Shown in pieces: positions 25,345-32,949 of a stretch of 64,000 nucleotides of DNA; position 1 is the first letter of the stretch; each line of letters begins with the position of its first letter. This stretch comes from Halomicrobium salinisoli. GTDB taxonomy: Archaea; Halobacteriota; Halobacteria; Halobacteriales; Haloarculaceae. Position numbers and translations under genes: made by a program. The notes under the pieces are model-generated. The model did no database searches, was not told the DNA's origin, and worked only from the letters and a program-made list of their open reading frames with translations. The stretch lies in assembly GCF_020405185.1 (NCBI RefSeq), contig NZ_CP084463.1, forward strand, positions 1,054,001 through 1,118,000. Reading direction: 5' to 3'.

Positions 25345-25719
25345 ATGAGTGACAGCAGTCAGACGCGAGTCGAGGCCATCATGTCGACGCCCCTGGAGAC
25401 GATCTCGGCCGACGCCACGCTCACCGAGGCGACGACGGCGATGCGCGAGGAGGACATCAGCGCCCTGCTGGTGACGACCGCGCCGCCGTCGATCATCACC
25501 AGCACGGACGTCCTCGACGCCGTCGCCGAGGGCCGCGACCCCGACGACGTGCGGGTCGAGGACGTGATGACGGAGTCGGTCGAGACGGTGCCGCCGGACC
25601 TGCGGCTGGGCGAGGTCGCGGCGATGATGACGAACTTCGGGATCAGCCACCTCCCCGTGGTGGACGACGACTACCTCGGGATGGTCTCGTCGACGGACAT
25701 CACTGCCCGCATGGCCTGA
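25345..25719 (+). CDS. CBS-domain pair protein
   Basis: A 124-aa protein made of two CBS motifs: 'VEAIMSTPLETISADATLTEATTAMREEDISALLV' and 'VEDVMTESVETVPPDLRLGEVAAMMTNFGISHLPVV', each ending in the typical 'DDDYLGMVSSTDIT'-like sheet. Such Bateman modules bind adenosyl nucleotides and act as sensors. Stand-alone here, so the effector is unknown. TATA-like CATATTCC lies 23-30 nt before the start. Confidence 0.85.
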   Translation: MSDSSQTRVEAIMSTPLETISADATLTEATTAMREEDISALLVTTAPPSIITSTDVLDAVAEGRDPDDVRVEDVMTESVETVPPDLRLGEVAAMMTNFGISHLPVVDDDYLGMVSSTDITARMA

Positions 25720-25744
25720 GGCCCCGACGGCCAGCCCGGGCAGC

Positions 25745-27154
25745 TCAGTACTTCGGATCGGCGCCGGTGAGGTCGTAGATCTCGTCCATCAGGTCGTCTC
25801 GGCGGGCCTGCCACCGATCGAACGCGTCCGGGTGCGTGGGGTACTCCTCGTAGAGGTCGAGCAGGCGGTCGGCGAGGGCCTTCGTCTGGTAGAGGTCGTA
25901 GATGGTGCCCCAGTGGCCGAAGCTCTTGATCGCCGTCCTGAGCTTCAGGCCGAGGCTCATGTCCGTCGATCCGGAGTACAGCGCCTCCGCGAGCTGCTCG
26001 CCGGGCAGCGCCGCGAGCAGGCCCATCAGGTCGTCGACGTCGTAAGCGGTCGTGAAGATGTTGTAGACGTCCAGCGCGGCGTAGCGCGCGCCGAAGTGGT
26101 CCATGACGCGCTCGTTGTACCCCCAGAGGGCGGCCTCCTCGTCGGCGCGGCCGTCCTCGATGGCTTCGATGGCCTGCTCGGCGGCGTACTTGCCGGCGTA
26201 GGCCGCGCCGGCGATGCCCCCGCCCGTGGTCGGGTTGACGTGACCCGCGGCGTCGCCGACGGCCATGAAGCCCGGCGCGACCGCGGAGTCGTACGGTCGG
26301 CGCGTCGGGAGCGCGGCGCCGAGCTTGTCCGTCACCTCTGCGCCCGCGAACTCCTCGCGGCCGGAGAGGTCCCGCTTGAGGTCGTCGACCAGCTCCATGG
26401 GCTCCTCGGTCATCTGGAAGCCCAGGCCGACGTTGATCTCCGTCTCCGTGCGCGGGAAGTACCAGAGGTACCCCGCCGACCGCTCCGTGGGCTTGAAGAC
26501 GAGCGCGTCGTCCCACGGGACCGGCTCCTCGGTCTCGACGACCTCGCGGTAGCCCGAGCAGAACTGCGAGTAGTCGACGTTGGTGTCGAAGGTGGCGTCC
26601 CCGAGGTCGGCCTTGTCCTGCAGGATCGACAGCGCGCCCGCGGCGTCGATCACCACGTCGGACTCGTAGGTGACGGGATCGCCCTTCCGCATCGCTGTCA
26701 GGCCGATCACGGTGCCGTCCTCGTCCTGACGGACGTCCTGGACGACGGTGTCGTAGTGGAACTCGGCGCCGGCCTCCGCGGCGCCGTCGATGATGCGGCG
26801 GCCGTACTCCCAGCGGTCGATGACGGCCAGTTCGCCCGGCACCGGGATCTCCAGGACGGTGTCCTCCTGGGGGATCTCGAACCGGCCGTGGTCGACGTCG
26901 GTGTTGGTGAACGCGGGTTCGATCTGGGACTTCGGGATGGAGTCGGGGAAGTTCGAGGCGCCCTTCAGGGCGTCCCCGCAGGCGATGTGGCCCGCCTCCT
27001 GCTCGTCCTTGCGCTCGGCGACGACGACGTCGTACCCATCGCGGGCGAGCGTCGCGGCCGCGTAACAGCCCGCCGTCCCGGCCCCGACGACGGCGACGTC
27101 CGCCGACACGGTCCGTCCGTCGACGGCGGACCCGTCGGCTCCTTCCGTGGTCAT
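25745..27154 (-). CDS. Geranylgeranyl reductase-family flavoprotein
   Basis: A 469-aa FAD enzyme: 'VAVVGAGTAGCYAAATLARDGYDVVVAER' (Rossmann GxGxxG), 'CGDALKGASNFPD' (the PxxHxxCGD analogue), 'VVIDAAGALS' and 'GFMAVGDAAGHVNPTTGGGIAGA' (the GD FAD-ribityl motif). These match geranylgeranyl/digeranylgeranylglycerophospholipid reductases, which saturate archaeal ether-lipid isoprenoid chains. Divergent from a 2Fe-2S ferredoxin with matching promoters; the ferredoxin is a plausible electron donor. Confidence 0.82.
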   Translation of the reverse strand: MTTEGADGSAVDGRTVSADVAVVGAGTAGCYAAATLARDGYDVVVAERKDEQEAGHIACGDALKGASNFPDSIPKSQIEPAFTNTDVDHGRFEIPQEDTVLEIPVPGELAVIDRWEYGRRIIDGAAEAGAEFHYDTVVQDVRQDEDGTVIGLTAMRKGDPVTYESDVVIDAAGALSILQDKADLGDATFDTNVDYSQFCSGYREVVETEEPVPWDDALVFKPTERSAGYLWYFPRTETEINVGLGFQMTEEPMELVDDLKRDLSGREEFAGAEVTDKLGAALPTRRPYDSAVAPGFMAVGDAAGHVNPTTGGGIAGAAYAGKYAAEQAIEAIEDGRADEEAALWGYNERVMDHFGARYAALDVYNIFTTAYDVDDLMGLLAALPGEQLAEALYSGSTDMSLGLKLRTAIKSFGHWGTIYDLYQTKALADRLLDLYEEYPTHPDAFDRWQARRDDLMDEIYDLTGADPKY

Positions 27155-27179
27155 GAACGCCAGTGATTCCCCGAGGGAG

Positions 27180-27188
27180 AAAACTCTT
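27180..27188 (-). promoter_or_regulatory. Promoter element of the geranylgeranyl reductase-like gene
   Basis: On the minus strand this reads AAGAGTTTT, 26-34 nt before the ATG at 27154. The same 9-mer occurs at the same distance before the divergent ferredoxin start, so both are probably TATA/BRE elements of leaderless transcripts. Confidence 0.55.
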
Positions 27189-27241
27189 TATTCACTCCGT
27201 CGATATTCCCGCCCTCACTCCCGCTGACAGGCATCTGTGGC

Positions 27242-27250
27242 AAGAGTTTT
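27242..27250 (+). promoter_or_regulatory. Promoter element of the ferredoxin gene
   Basis: AAGAGTTTT lies 26-34 nt before ATG 27276, mirroring the element of the divergent gene. Confidence 0.55.
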
Positions 27251-27275
27251 GGCAGGCGATTCCGAACCCGGGGAC

Positions 27276-27611
27276 ATGACCGAGTACACGGTGGAGTTCG
27301 TCGGCACGGGCGAGGAGATCACCGTCGCCGACACCGACACGATCCTGAGCCGCTGCCTCGAGGAGGGGATCGCTCAGGAGTACTCCTGCCGGGTCGGGAT
27401 GTGCCTGGCCTGTTCGGCGCGAATCGTCGAGGGCGAGGTGACCCAGCCCGCCGCCCGCGGACTGACAGAGGAAGAGCGGGAGGAGTACGCGCTGACCTGC
27501 ATGGCCCGCCCCGCCTCCGATCTGAAACTCGACCGCGGCGAGTACCCCCCGAGCATCGAGGCCGACTCCCCCGCCGGCGACCCGGACGGCTCCGCGGCGG
27601 CCGACGACTGA
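27276..27611 (+). CDS. 2Fe-2S ferredoxin
   Basis: A 111-aa plant/halobacterial-type ferredoxin. Cysteines sit in 'EYSCRVGMCLACSARIVEG' (Cys-x4-Cys-x2-Cys) and 'ALTCMARPASDL', which is the 2Fe-2S set. An acidic C-terminal tail is typical. ATG 27276 is preferred because the earlier in-frame Met would place the promoter element inside the coding region. Supplies electrons, probably to the divergent reductase. Confidence 0.9.
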   Translation: MTEYTVEFVGTGEEITVADTDTILSRCLEEGIAQEYSCRVGMCLACSARIVEGEVTQPAARGLTEEEREEYALTCMARPASDLKLDRGEYPPSIEADSPAGDPDGSAAADD

Positions 27612-27726
27612 TCTTTCACTCCGTTTTTCGGGTACCGGAAAAAACGGTATACTGGGGTTTCGTCCCGTAACACGCCGTTATGCGGTTCTTTAGGGGACGG
27701 ATAGCGCACCCCCTGGAAGGACAGGT

Positions 27727-27780
27727 CATATAAGCTAGCGGCCCCTAGAAGCGACCGAACACCAGCCTCTGCGGTAGGGG
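27727..27780 (+). promoter_or_regulatory. Promoter and leader hairpin of the 27809 gene
   Basis: CATATAAG at 27727-27734 is a TATA-like box 75 nt before ATG 27809, so the transcript probably has a leader. Within it CCCCTA (27743-27748) pairs with TAGGGG (27775-27780), a 6-bp stem with a 26-nt loop. Confidence 0.4.
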
Positions 27781-27808
27781 ACGGCTGCCGAGGTTCGCAA
27801 CACCAACC

Positions 27809-28411
27809 ATGACCAGCCGCGTATACAGACTCCACTCGACACTCGAACTGCCACTGGAAGACACGTACGACTTCTTCGAGGACGCCGACCTCCCGCCCGA
27901 GATCGCGGACGTAGAGATCACCCGCCGCAACAACACGCTCATCATCAGCGCCGTCGCAGAGGACGAGTCGATCAGCAAGTACACGCCGACCGCCCAGCTC
28001 AAGGCCAGCGTCACCGAGAACCGGGTCTACGAGGAACTGCCGGAGGACGCCGAGGAGCCGCCGGGATTCAACGGCATGAACGGCGGCGGTGGCAGCCCGC
28101 AGTGGGGCCAGCTCGAGGAGGAGGAGAAGCCCGACTCGGAGCTCGTCGAGTACGCCTGCTTCAAGGGGGACCGGGAGACCGTGCTCCAGAACACCGCGCT
28201 GCAGTATCCGATGTTCCAGGTCCTCTGCGACGTCGCCCGCAACGCCGAGAAAGGGACCCTTACCGCCATCGCGGCGGTCGACGAGGAGCTCGAGGCGGTC
28301 CGGATCGTCGACGGCGAGGACAAGCCCGCGCAGATCAACGTCGTCGAGGAGCCCCGCGAGGACGAGGACGAGGACACCGTCAACTGGCGGGACAACGAGT
28401 TCATCTCATAG
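27809..28411 (+). CDS. Conserved haloarchaeal protein (200 aa)
   Basis: Begins 'MTSRVYRLHSTLELPLEDTY' and continues with 'FFEDADLPPEIADVEITRRNNTLIISAVA' and a second part 'VEYACFKGDRETVLQNTALQYPMFQVLCDVARNAEKGTL'. It is acidic and soluble, likely a two-domain alpha/beta fold. Distribution appears broad in haloarchaea; role unknown. A strong TATA box precedes it, so it is probably expressed well. Confidence 0.7.
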   Translation: MTSRVYRLHSTLELPLEDTYDFFEDADLPPEIADVEITRRNNTLIISAVAEDESISKYTPTAQLKASVTENRVYEELPEDAEEPPGFNGMNGGGGSPQWGQLEEEEKPDSELVEYACFKGDRETVLQNTALQYPMFQVLCDVARNAEKGTLTAIAAVDEELEAVRIVDGEDKPAQINVVEEPREDEDEDTVNWRDNEFIS

Positions 28412-28587
28412 CGGACACGTAGCGGCCGACTGACGGTCCATTCTGGCGCGCGTCGAACTGAACGGGAGCCGCCGCCGTAGCCTCCCGGTCGTCGGTCTGT
28501 CGGCGTCGTCTCCGGACGGCGGCCGCGTTCGATACGCCGGCAGTGGCAGGACGAGACACACCGTAGAACAACGTATACGCTCCCGCC

Positions 28588-29052
28588 TCACTCCGTCAGC
28601 CACGCGTTCACCGCCGCTTCGAGACGGTCCAGCGACTCGTCGGCGCCGAGTTCGTCGGTGTCGATCACCAGGTCCGCCCGGGGCGGTTCGAACTCGGCGG
28701 CGACGGACTCGACGCCCCGGTCCGGGATCGGGTCCGCGCGTCGCCGGTTCCGCGCGAGACACGTCGTCAGCGGCGCCCGTACCCACACCTCGCGGACGTC
28801 GTCGAGCCGGTAGAAGCGGTTTCGCCACTCGCGCCGGGCGAAGGTCCCGTCGAGCAGCCAGAGGTCGGGCGCCGCGGACTCGCCCGCGACGCCGTCGGCC
28901 ACGGACTCGTACAGCCGGTCGTAGGTCCGTCGCTCGAAGTCGTCCGAGTGCAGGAGCGCGACGGTGCGACCGCGCTCGGCGAGGCGCTCCCGGAGCCCGG
29001 TCGCCAGCGTCGTCTTCCCGGACCCCGGGAGGCCGGACAGGACGACGATCAC
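28588..29052 (-). CDS. P-loop kinase-like ATPase (adenylate-kinase/PSTK-like)
   Basis: The frame begins at a GTG (29052) giving 'VIVVLSGLPGSGKTTLATGLRERL', a Walker A at residues 7-14, with 'VALLHSDDFERRTYDRLYESV', 'DLWLLDGTFARREW' and 'VRAPLTTCLARNRRR', an LID-like Arg-rich segment. The combination is that of small nucleotide or tRNA kinases; PSTK (Ser-tRNA(Sec) kinase) and adenylylsulfate-kinase-like groups share it. No specific substrate can be claimed. 154 aa. Confidence 0.6.
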   Translation of the reverse strand: MIVVLSGLPGSGKTTLATGLRERLAERGRTVALLHSDDFERRTYDRLYESVADGVAGESAAPDLWLLDGTFARREWRNRFYRLDDVREVWVRAPLTTCLARNRRRADPIPDRGVESVAAEFEPPRADLVIDTDELGADESLDRLEAAVNAWLTE

Positions 29053-29128
29053 GGCCGGGCGTAGGGCGCCGCGCGGTAACTGCGTTCCGCGAGCCGGGTG
29101 GGCGAAAGACGGTGGATCGAGCGGTCGA

Positions 29129-29731
29129 TCACGCCTCGACGGCCGCACCGTCGGCGACCCGCTCGGCGACGGCCAGCGTCACCTCGGCCTCGATCCAGGC
29201 CGCCACGACGATCATGAGGGCGGCGACGGCGTACAGCACGCCGGCCTCCTTCAGGTCCCGGCGCGTGAAGAGTACCTCCTCCAGGCCGCGGACGTACCTG
29301 ATCGTCCGGTGGCCGAACCGGTAGCCGATCGCCGAGACGATCAAGAGCGCCGGGATCTCGACGATCCCGTGGGGCGCGATGAGCGCGACGACGGTGAGGA
29401 GGTCCGTCTCGCGGAGGGCGATCTGGACCACGGCGCCGATGAGGACGCCGTTCAGCAGGAGCGCGAAGGCGGTCAGGGCACCGGCGGACGCGGCGCCCAG
29501 CGAGATGAACGTGATGGCGAGCAGGTTGTTCGAGAGGAGCGTCCAGAAGGTGATCCGGTCGGGGACGAACGCCGACGAGCCGGTCCCCTGCTGTAGCCAC
29601 CCGGCGGGGACCTGCGTCCCGAGCGCGTACCCGATCACCACTCCCACCAGGAGCGTCGCGAACGCCGCCAGTACGTACCCCCGCAGCCACCGCCGCGCGA
29701 TGCCCCGCGCGGCCCGGACTCGGTTCGTCAT
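29129..29731 (-). CDS. SpoIIM/DUF95-like membrane protein
   Basis: A 200-aa protein with five to six transmembrane helices. Family-defining phrases are 'FWTLLSNNLLAITFISLGAASAGALTAF' (NN..lG), 'IAPHGIVEIPALLIVSAIGYRFG' (PHGxxEIPA) and a final hydrophobic segment. SpoIIM homologues outside sporulating bacteria are of unknown function, often next to RDD or vWA/MoxR genes; none is adjacent here. It overlaps nothing and follows the P-loop gene by 76 nt on the same strand. Confidence 0.85.
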   Translation of the reverse strand: MTNRVRAARGIARRWLRGYVLAAFATLLVGVVIGYALGTQVPAGWLQQGTGSSAFVPDRITFWTLLSNNLLAITFISLGAASAGALTAFALLLNGVLIGAVVQIALRETDLLTVVALIAPHGIVEIPALLIVSAIGYRFGHRTIRYVRGLEEVLFTRRDLKEAGVLYAVAALMIVVAAWIEAEVTLAVAERVADGAAVEA

Positions 29732-29850
29732 CGTCCGACGGTGACGACGGGCGGCCGCTTAACGGTCGGGGGACCGGCGCGCCTGCGGACGGGTCCGCCG
29801 ACGGTGACGACGACCCGTGCATCTGTGTACCAATCCCTTGGTCGTCCAAA

Positions 29851-29860
29851 AAGTACTTAC
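29851..29860 (+). promoter_or_regulatory. TATA-like box of the PAPS-reductase gene
   Basis: AAGTACTTAC lies 27-36 nt before ATG 29887; it sits in an AT-rich 60-nt leader with no obvious Shine-Dalgarno. Confidence 0.45.
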
Positions 29861-29886
29861 AACTATCCTAATTACATGTTATTACC

Positions 29887-30855
29887 ATGTCCGAGTTCCC
29901 AGACTACCTCGACGTCGACTACAGCGACGGCGAGGGAGAGGATCCGGCGGATTACCCGACTATCAACCACAAGATCGAGAAGGCCATCGAGGTGACGAAG
30001 GAGGGGCTCGAGCAGTACGAGAACCCCGTCGTCATGTGGACCGGCGGCAAGGACTCGACGCTGACCCTCTACTTCGTCAAGGAGGTCGCCGACCGGTTCG
30101 ACCTCGAAGTCCCGCCCGTCGTCTTCATCGACCACTACCAGCACTTCGACGAACTCATCGACTTCGTCGAGCACTGGGCCGACGAGTGGGACCTCGAGGT
30201 CATCTGGGCCCGCAACGAGGACGTCGGCGACTACGTCGACGAGAACGACCTCGAGCCCGGCGACGACATCCCCGTCGACGCCCTCTCCGAGCACAACCAG
30301 CACCACATCCGCAACATCCTCGAGTACGAGGAGGAGGACTTCCCCTTCCTGCTGGACACCTACGTCGGCAACCACCTGCTGAAGACGGTCGCGCTCAACG
30401 ACGCCATCGAGGAGCACGACGTCGACGGCATCATCTCCGGCGTCCGCTGGGACGAGCAGGAGGCCCGCGCCGACGAGACCTTCTTCTCGCCGCGCCACGA
30501 CCCCGACATCTACCCGCCCCACGACCGCGTCCAGACCATCCTCCAGTTCGACGAGCCCGCCGTCTGGGACGCGTTCTGGAACTTCGTCGTCCCGGACACG
30601 GTCGAGGAGTTCCCGGACGAGGGCTACGTCCCCGAGACGGACGACGACCTCCCCGAGGGCGTCTCCCAGGAGGACGTCCCCGTCTCGCCGAAGTACTTCG
30701 CCGGCTTCCGCTCGCTGGGTAGCGAAGTCAGCACCGACAAGGCCGCCGAGGAGCCCGCCTGGCAGCAGGACCTCGAAGGCACGACCGAGCGCGCCGGCCG
30801 CGCCCAGGACAAGGAGGACCTCATGGAGCGCCTCCGCGACCTGGGTTACATGTAA
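29887..30855 (+). CDS. Phosphoadenosine-phosphosulfate reductase family protein
   Basis: A 322-aa PP-loop ATPase fold protein: 'NPVVMWTGGKDSTLTLYFVKEV' (PP-loop SGGKDS variant), 'VFIDHYQHFDELIDFVEHWADEW', and 'GIISGVRWDEQEARADETFFSPRHDP' (the substrate-Arg segment of CysH). The family either reduces (phospho)adenylyl sulfate or, in variants, activates other substrates. The catalytic Cys tail (ECGxH) of true reductases is not visible, so the exact reaction is uncertain. Confidence 0.75.
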   Translation: MSEFPDYLDVDYSDGEGEDPADYPTINHKIEKAIEVTKEGLEQYENPVVMWTGGKDSTLTLYFVKEVADRFDLEVPPVVFIDHYQHFDELIDFVEHWADEWDLEVIWARNEDVGDYVDENDLEPGDDIPVDALSEHNQHHIRNILEYEEEDFPFLLDTYVGNHLLKTVALNDAIEEHDVDGIISGVRWDEQEARADETFFSPRHDPDIYPPHDRVQTILQFDEPAVWDAFWNFVVPDTVEEFPDEGYVPETDDDLPEGVSQEDVPVSPKYFAGFRSLGSEVSTDKAAEEPAWQQDLEGTTERAGRAQDKEDLMERLRDLGYM

Positions 30856-30872
30856 GTCGGCGGAGCGCCGTT

Positions 30873-32849
30873 CTACTCGCCGCCCGCTTCTCTTATCTCG
30901 ACGTTCTCGAAGAGCGCCTCGCAGCGCTCGCCGACCACCGTGCTACAGACGGCCAGTCCCACGTGGACCGGACCGTCGGTCGCGACCGCGCGCCGGTCGA
31001 CGCGCTGCCAGCGCTCGCCGTCGAGCGAGACCGACATCGCGATCTCGTCGCCCGACCGGTCCAGCCGGTACCAGTCGAACGGGACCGCCTCCTCCTCGAG
31101 GTGTCGGCTCCGGCCGTCGGCCCCGGGCTCCGACCGCCACAGCAGTTCCGTCCCGCGGGCCGGCGTCGCGCCGACGTACCCGTAGGGCGCCTGCTCTGCG
31201 AAGGACTGACGGATCATCAGACCGGCCTTGCTCAGGTCCGCGACCGGCTCGAGCCGGGCGACCTTCGCGCGGACGCTGACGTCGCCCTCGACGGTGGCGG
31301 AGACGAAGTAGCAGTCGTTGTCCTGTCGGAAGACGTCGCTCCCGTCCGCGCACACGCGCCACCGGTCCGCCTCGTCGTCGTAGTCGGCCTCGCCGCCGGC
31401 CTCGAGGTCGCCGACGGCGCGCGCCGAATCGAGGTCGACGGATCGGCCGTCGCCGAGCCCGACGGCGTCGATCAGGCAGTTCCCCACCTCGAAGCGCGCG
31501 CCGCCCTCCGGGCTCTCGCCGACCGACAGCGTCCAGAGGTGGCGGTCGATCTCCTCCTTGACGAGGCTGAGTTCGTGACCGCTCCCGTCCTCGGCCGTCG
31601 CGTATCCGTCCTGTGCGAGCATCGCGAGTTTCGGATCGGACACGCGGCTCCCGGTGTCCTCGACGTAGAATCCGTCGACCGTGGTTCCGACGCGCACCGT
31701 CGGGGCCTCGACGTCGCCGTCCGCTGCCTCTCTGAACAGGTTCTCCAGCACGACGAGCACCATCGCCCGGGGCGCGTTGACGTACGCGTCGTCCACGCCG
31801 TCGAGTTCGAGCGCCGCGTCCCCGGACGCGGCCGTCGACCACGCCGTCCGCGCGGCGTCGCGCAGTTCCGTCGGGGAGCCGCCGCGATCGACGTCGATCG
31901 ACCGGTTCGCCAGCCGGCCGTAGTCCTCGACGATGCGGTCGATATCGGCCAGGCTGCGCCGAACGGCCGCGAGTCGGTCGTCGTCGGCCTCGCGGGCCGC
32001 CAGGTTGCCGACGGCGATCTGGAGCCGGGTCTTGAGGTCGTGGCGGAGCTGGTGGACGAACGAGTCGAAGCGGCGCTGGAGCTCGTCGAGTTCGCGCTCG
32101 CGCCGCTTGTACTCGGTCACGTCGGTCGTGATCCCGATGAGCCCCCTGACCTCCCCGTCGTCGCGCCACGGGACCTTCGTGGTCCGCGTCCACAGGTCGG
32201 CCTCCGGGTCGTAGTGGTCGTAGTCGACGAGCGTCCGCTCCTCCTCGATCACCTCCAGTTCCCGCTCGTAGGATTCGATCGCCCACTCCTCGTCGTAGAT
32301 CTCCGGGTCCGTCTTGCCCCGCGCGTTTTCCGGGTCCGGGCCGCCCCCGACGTCGGCGTGGTGGACGATGCGCCCGTCCTCGTCCTTGAAGTAGATCGAC
32401 TTCCCGAGCTGGTCGAGCATCGCGCGCAGCATCTCGCTCTCCTCGGCGCGGATCCGCCGTCGGCGGTAGGTCGCCAGCGCGCCGTCGACCGCCTCGCGGA
32501 GCCGCTCGTTCGGGGCCGACTGCGGAACGACGGTGGCACCGAGGCCAGACAGCAGATCCGCGATCGGTCCCTCGCCGTCGGATTCGGCGTGGAAGACGAC
32601 CGGGAGGTCGTCGTCGGCGTCGCGGACGGCGTCACAGACCGACGCCGCCTCGGGTGCGGAGGGCGCTCCGGCGACGACCAGACAGGCCACCTCGTCCTCG
32701 GCGGCGGCTTCGCCCGCGCTCGCCGCGTCAGACGCGGTCCGCACCTCGGACGCCGCCCCGTCGAGCAGGGCGGAGCGGACGGAGTCGCTGGGCGCCCCTG
32801 ACGGGCCCGCGACGAGGACGGCGGCCGGAGGTTCGAGGAGAACGCTCAT
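30873..32849 (-). CDS. PAS histidine kinase-like protein with C-terminal DUF1349-like beta-sandwich
   Basis: This 658-aa protein has a degenerate receiver-like N-terminus (about 1-125, where the phospho-acceptor Asp position reads ACLVVAG), a PAS domain (about 135-255, 'LGKSIYFKDEDGRIVHHAD'), a HisKA-like segment 'VHQLRHDLKTRLQIAVGNLA' with His in place, an ATPase-like region whose N-box reads 'ENLFREAADGD' and G-box 'VEDTGSRV', and a C-terminal 185-residue domain ('DCYFVSATVEGDVSVRAKV', 'SKAGLMIRQSF', 'YRLDRSGDEIAMSVSLDGE') typical of DUF1349/LamG-like carbohydrate-binding folds. ATG 32849 is chosen. Confidence 0.7.
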   Translation of the reverse strand: MSVLLEPPAAVLVAGPSGAPSDSVRSALLDGAASEVRTASDAASAGEAAAEDEVACLVVAGAPSAPEAASVCDAVRDADDDLPVVFHAESDGEGPIADLLSGLGATVVPQSAPNERLREAVDGALATYRRRRIRAEESEMLRAMLDQLGKSIYFKDEDGRIVHHADVGGGPDPENARGKTDPEIYDEEWAIESYERELEVIEEERTLVDYDHYDPEADLWTRTTKVPWRDDGEVRGLIGITTDVTEYKRRERELDELQRRFDSFVHQLRHDLKTRLQIAVGNLAAREADDDRLAAVRRSLADIDRIVEDYGRLANRSIDVDRGGSPTELRDAARTAWSTAASGDAALELDGVDDAYVNAPRAMVLVVLENLFREAADGDVEAPTVRVGTTVDGFYVEDTGSRVSDPKLAMLAQDGYATAEDGSGHELSLVKEEIDRHLWTLSVGESPEGGARFEVGNCLIDAVGLGDGRSVDLDSARAVGDLEAGGEADYDDEADRWRVCADGSDVFRQDNDCYFVSATVEGDVSVRAKVARLEPVADLSKAGLMIRQSFAEQAPYGYVGATPARGTELLWRSEPGADGRSRHLEEEAVPFDWYRLDRSGDEIAMSVSLDGERWQRVDRRAVATDGPVHVGLAVCSTVVGERCEALFENVEIREAGGE

Positions 32850-32949
32850 GCGGATATCGGGCTCGCTTACGGGTGTTACAGAGCGGTACGACGCTCTTAA
32901 CGGTTCGGGCCAGTCGCACTCGCCGCCGGCGTCTTCGCCGGCCACGGGG

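Noticed and set aside
28406-28828. Minus-strand frame beyond the P-loop kinase
   Set aside because: Arg-rich shadow of neighbouring sequence without domain features.
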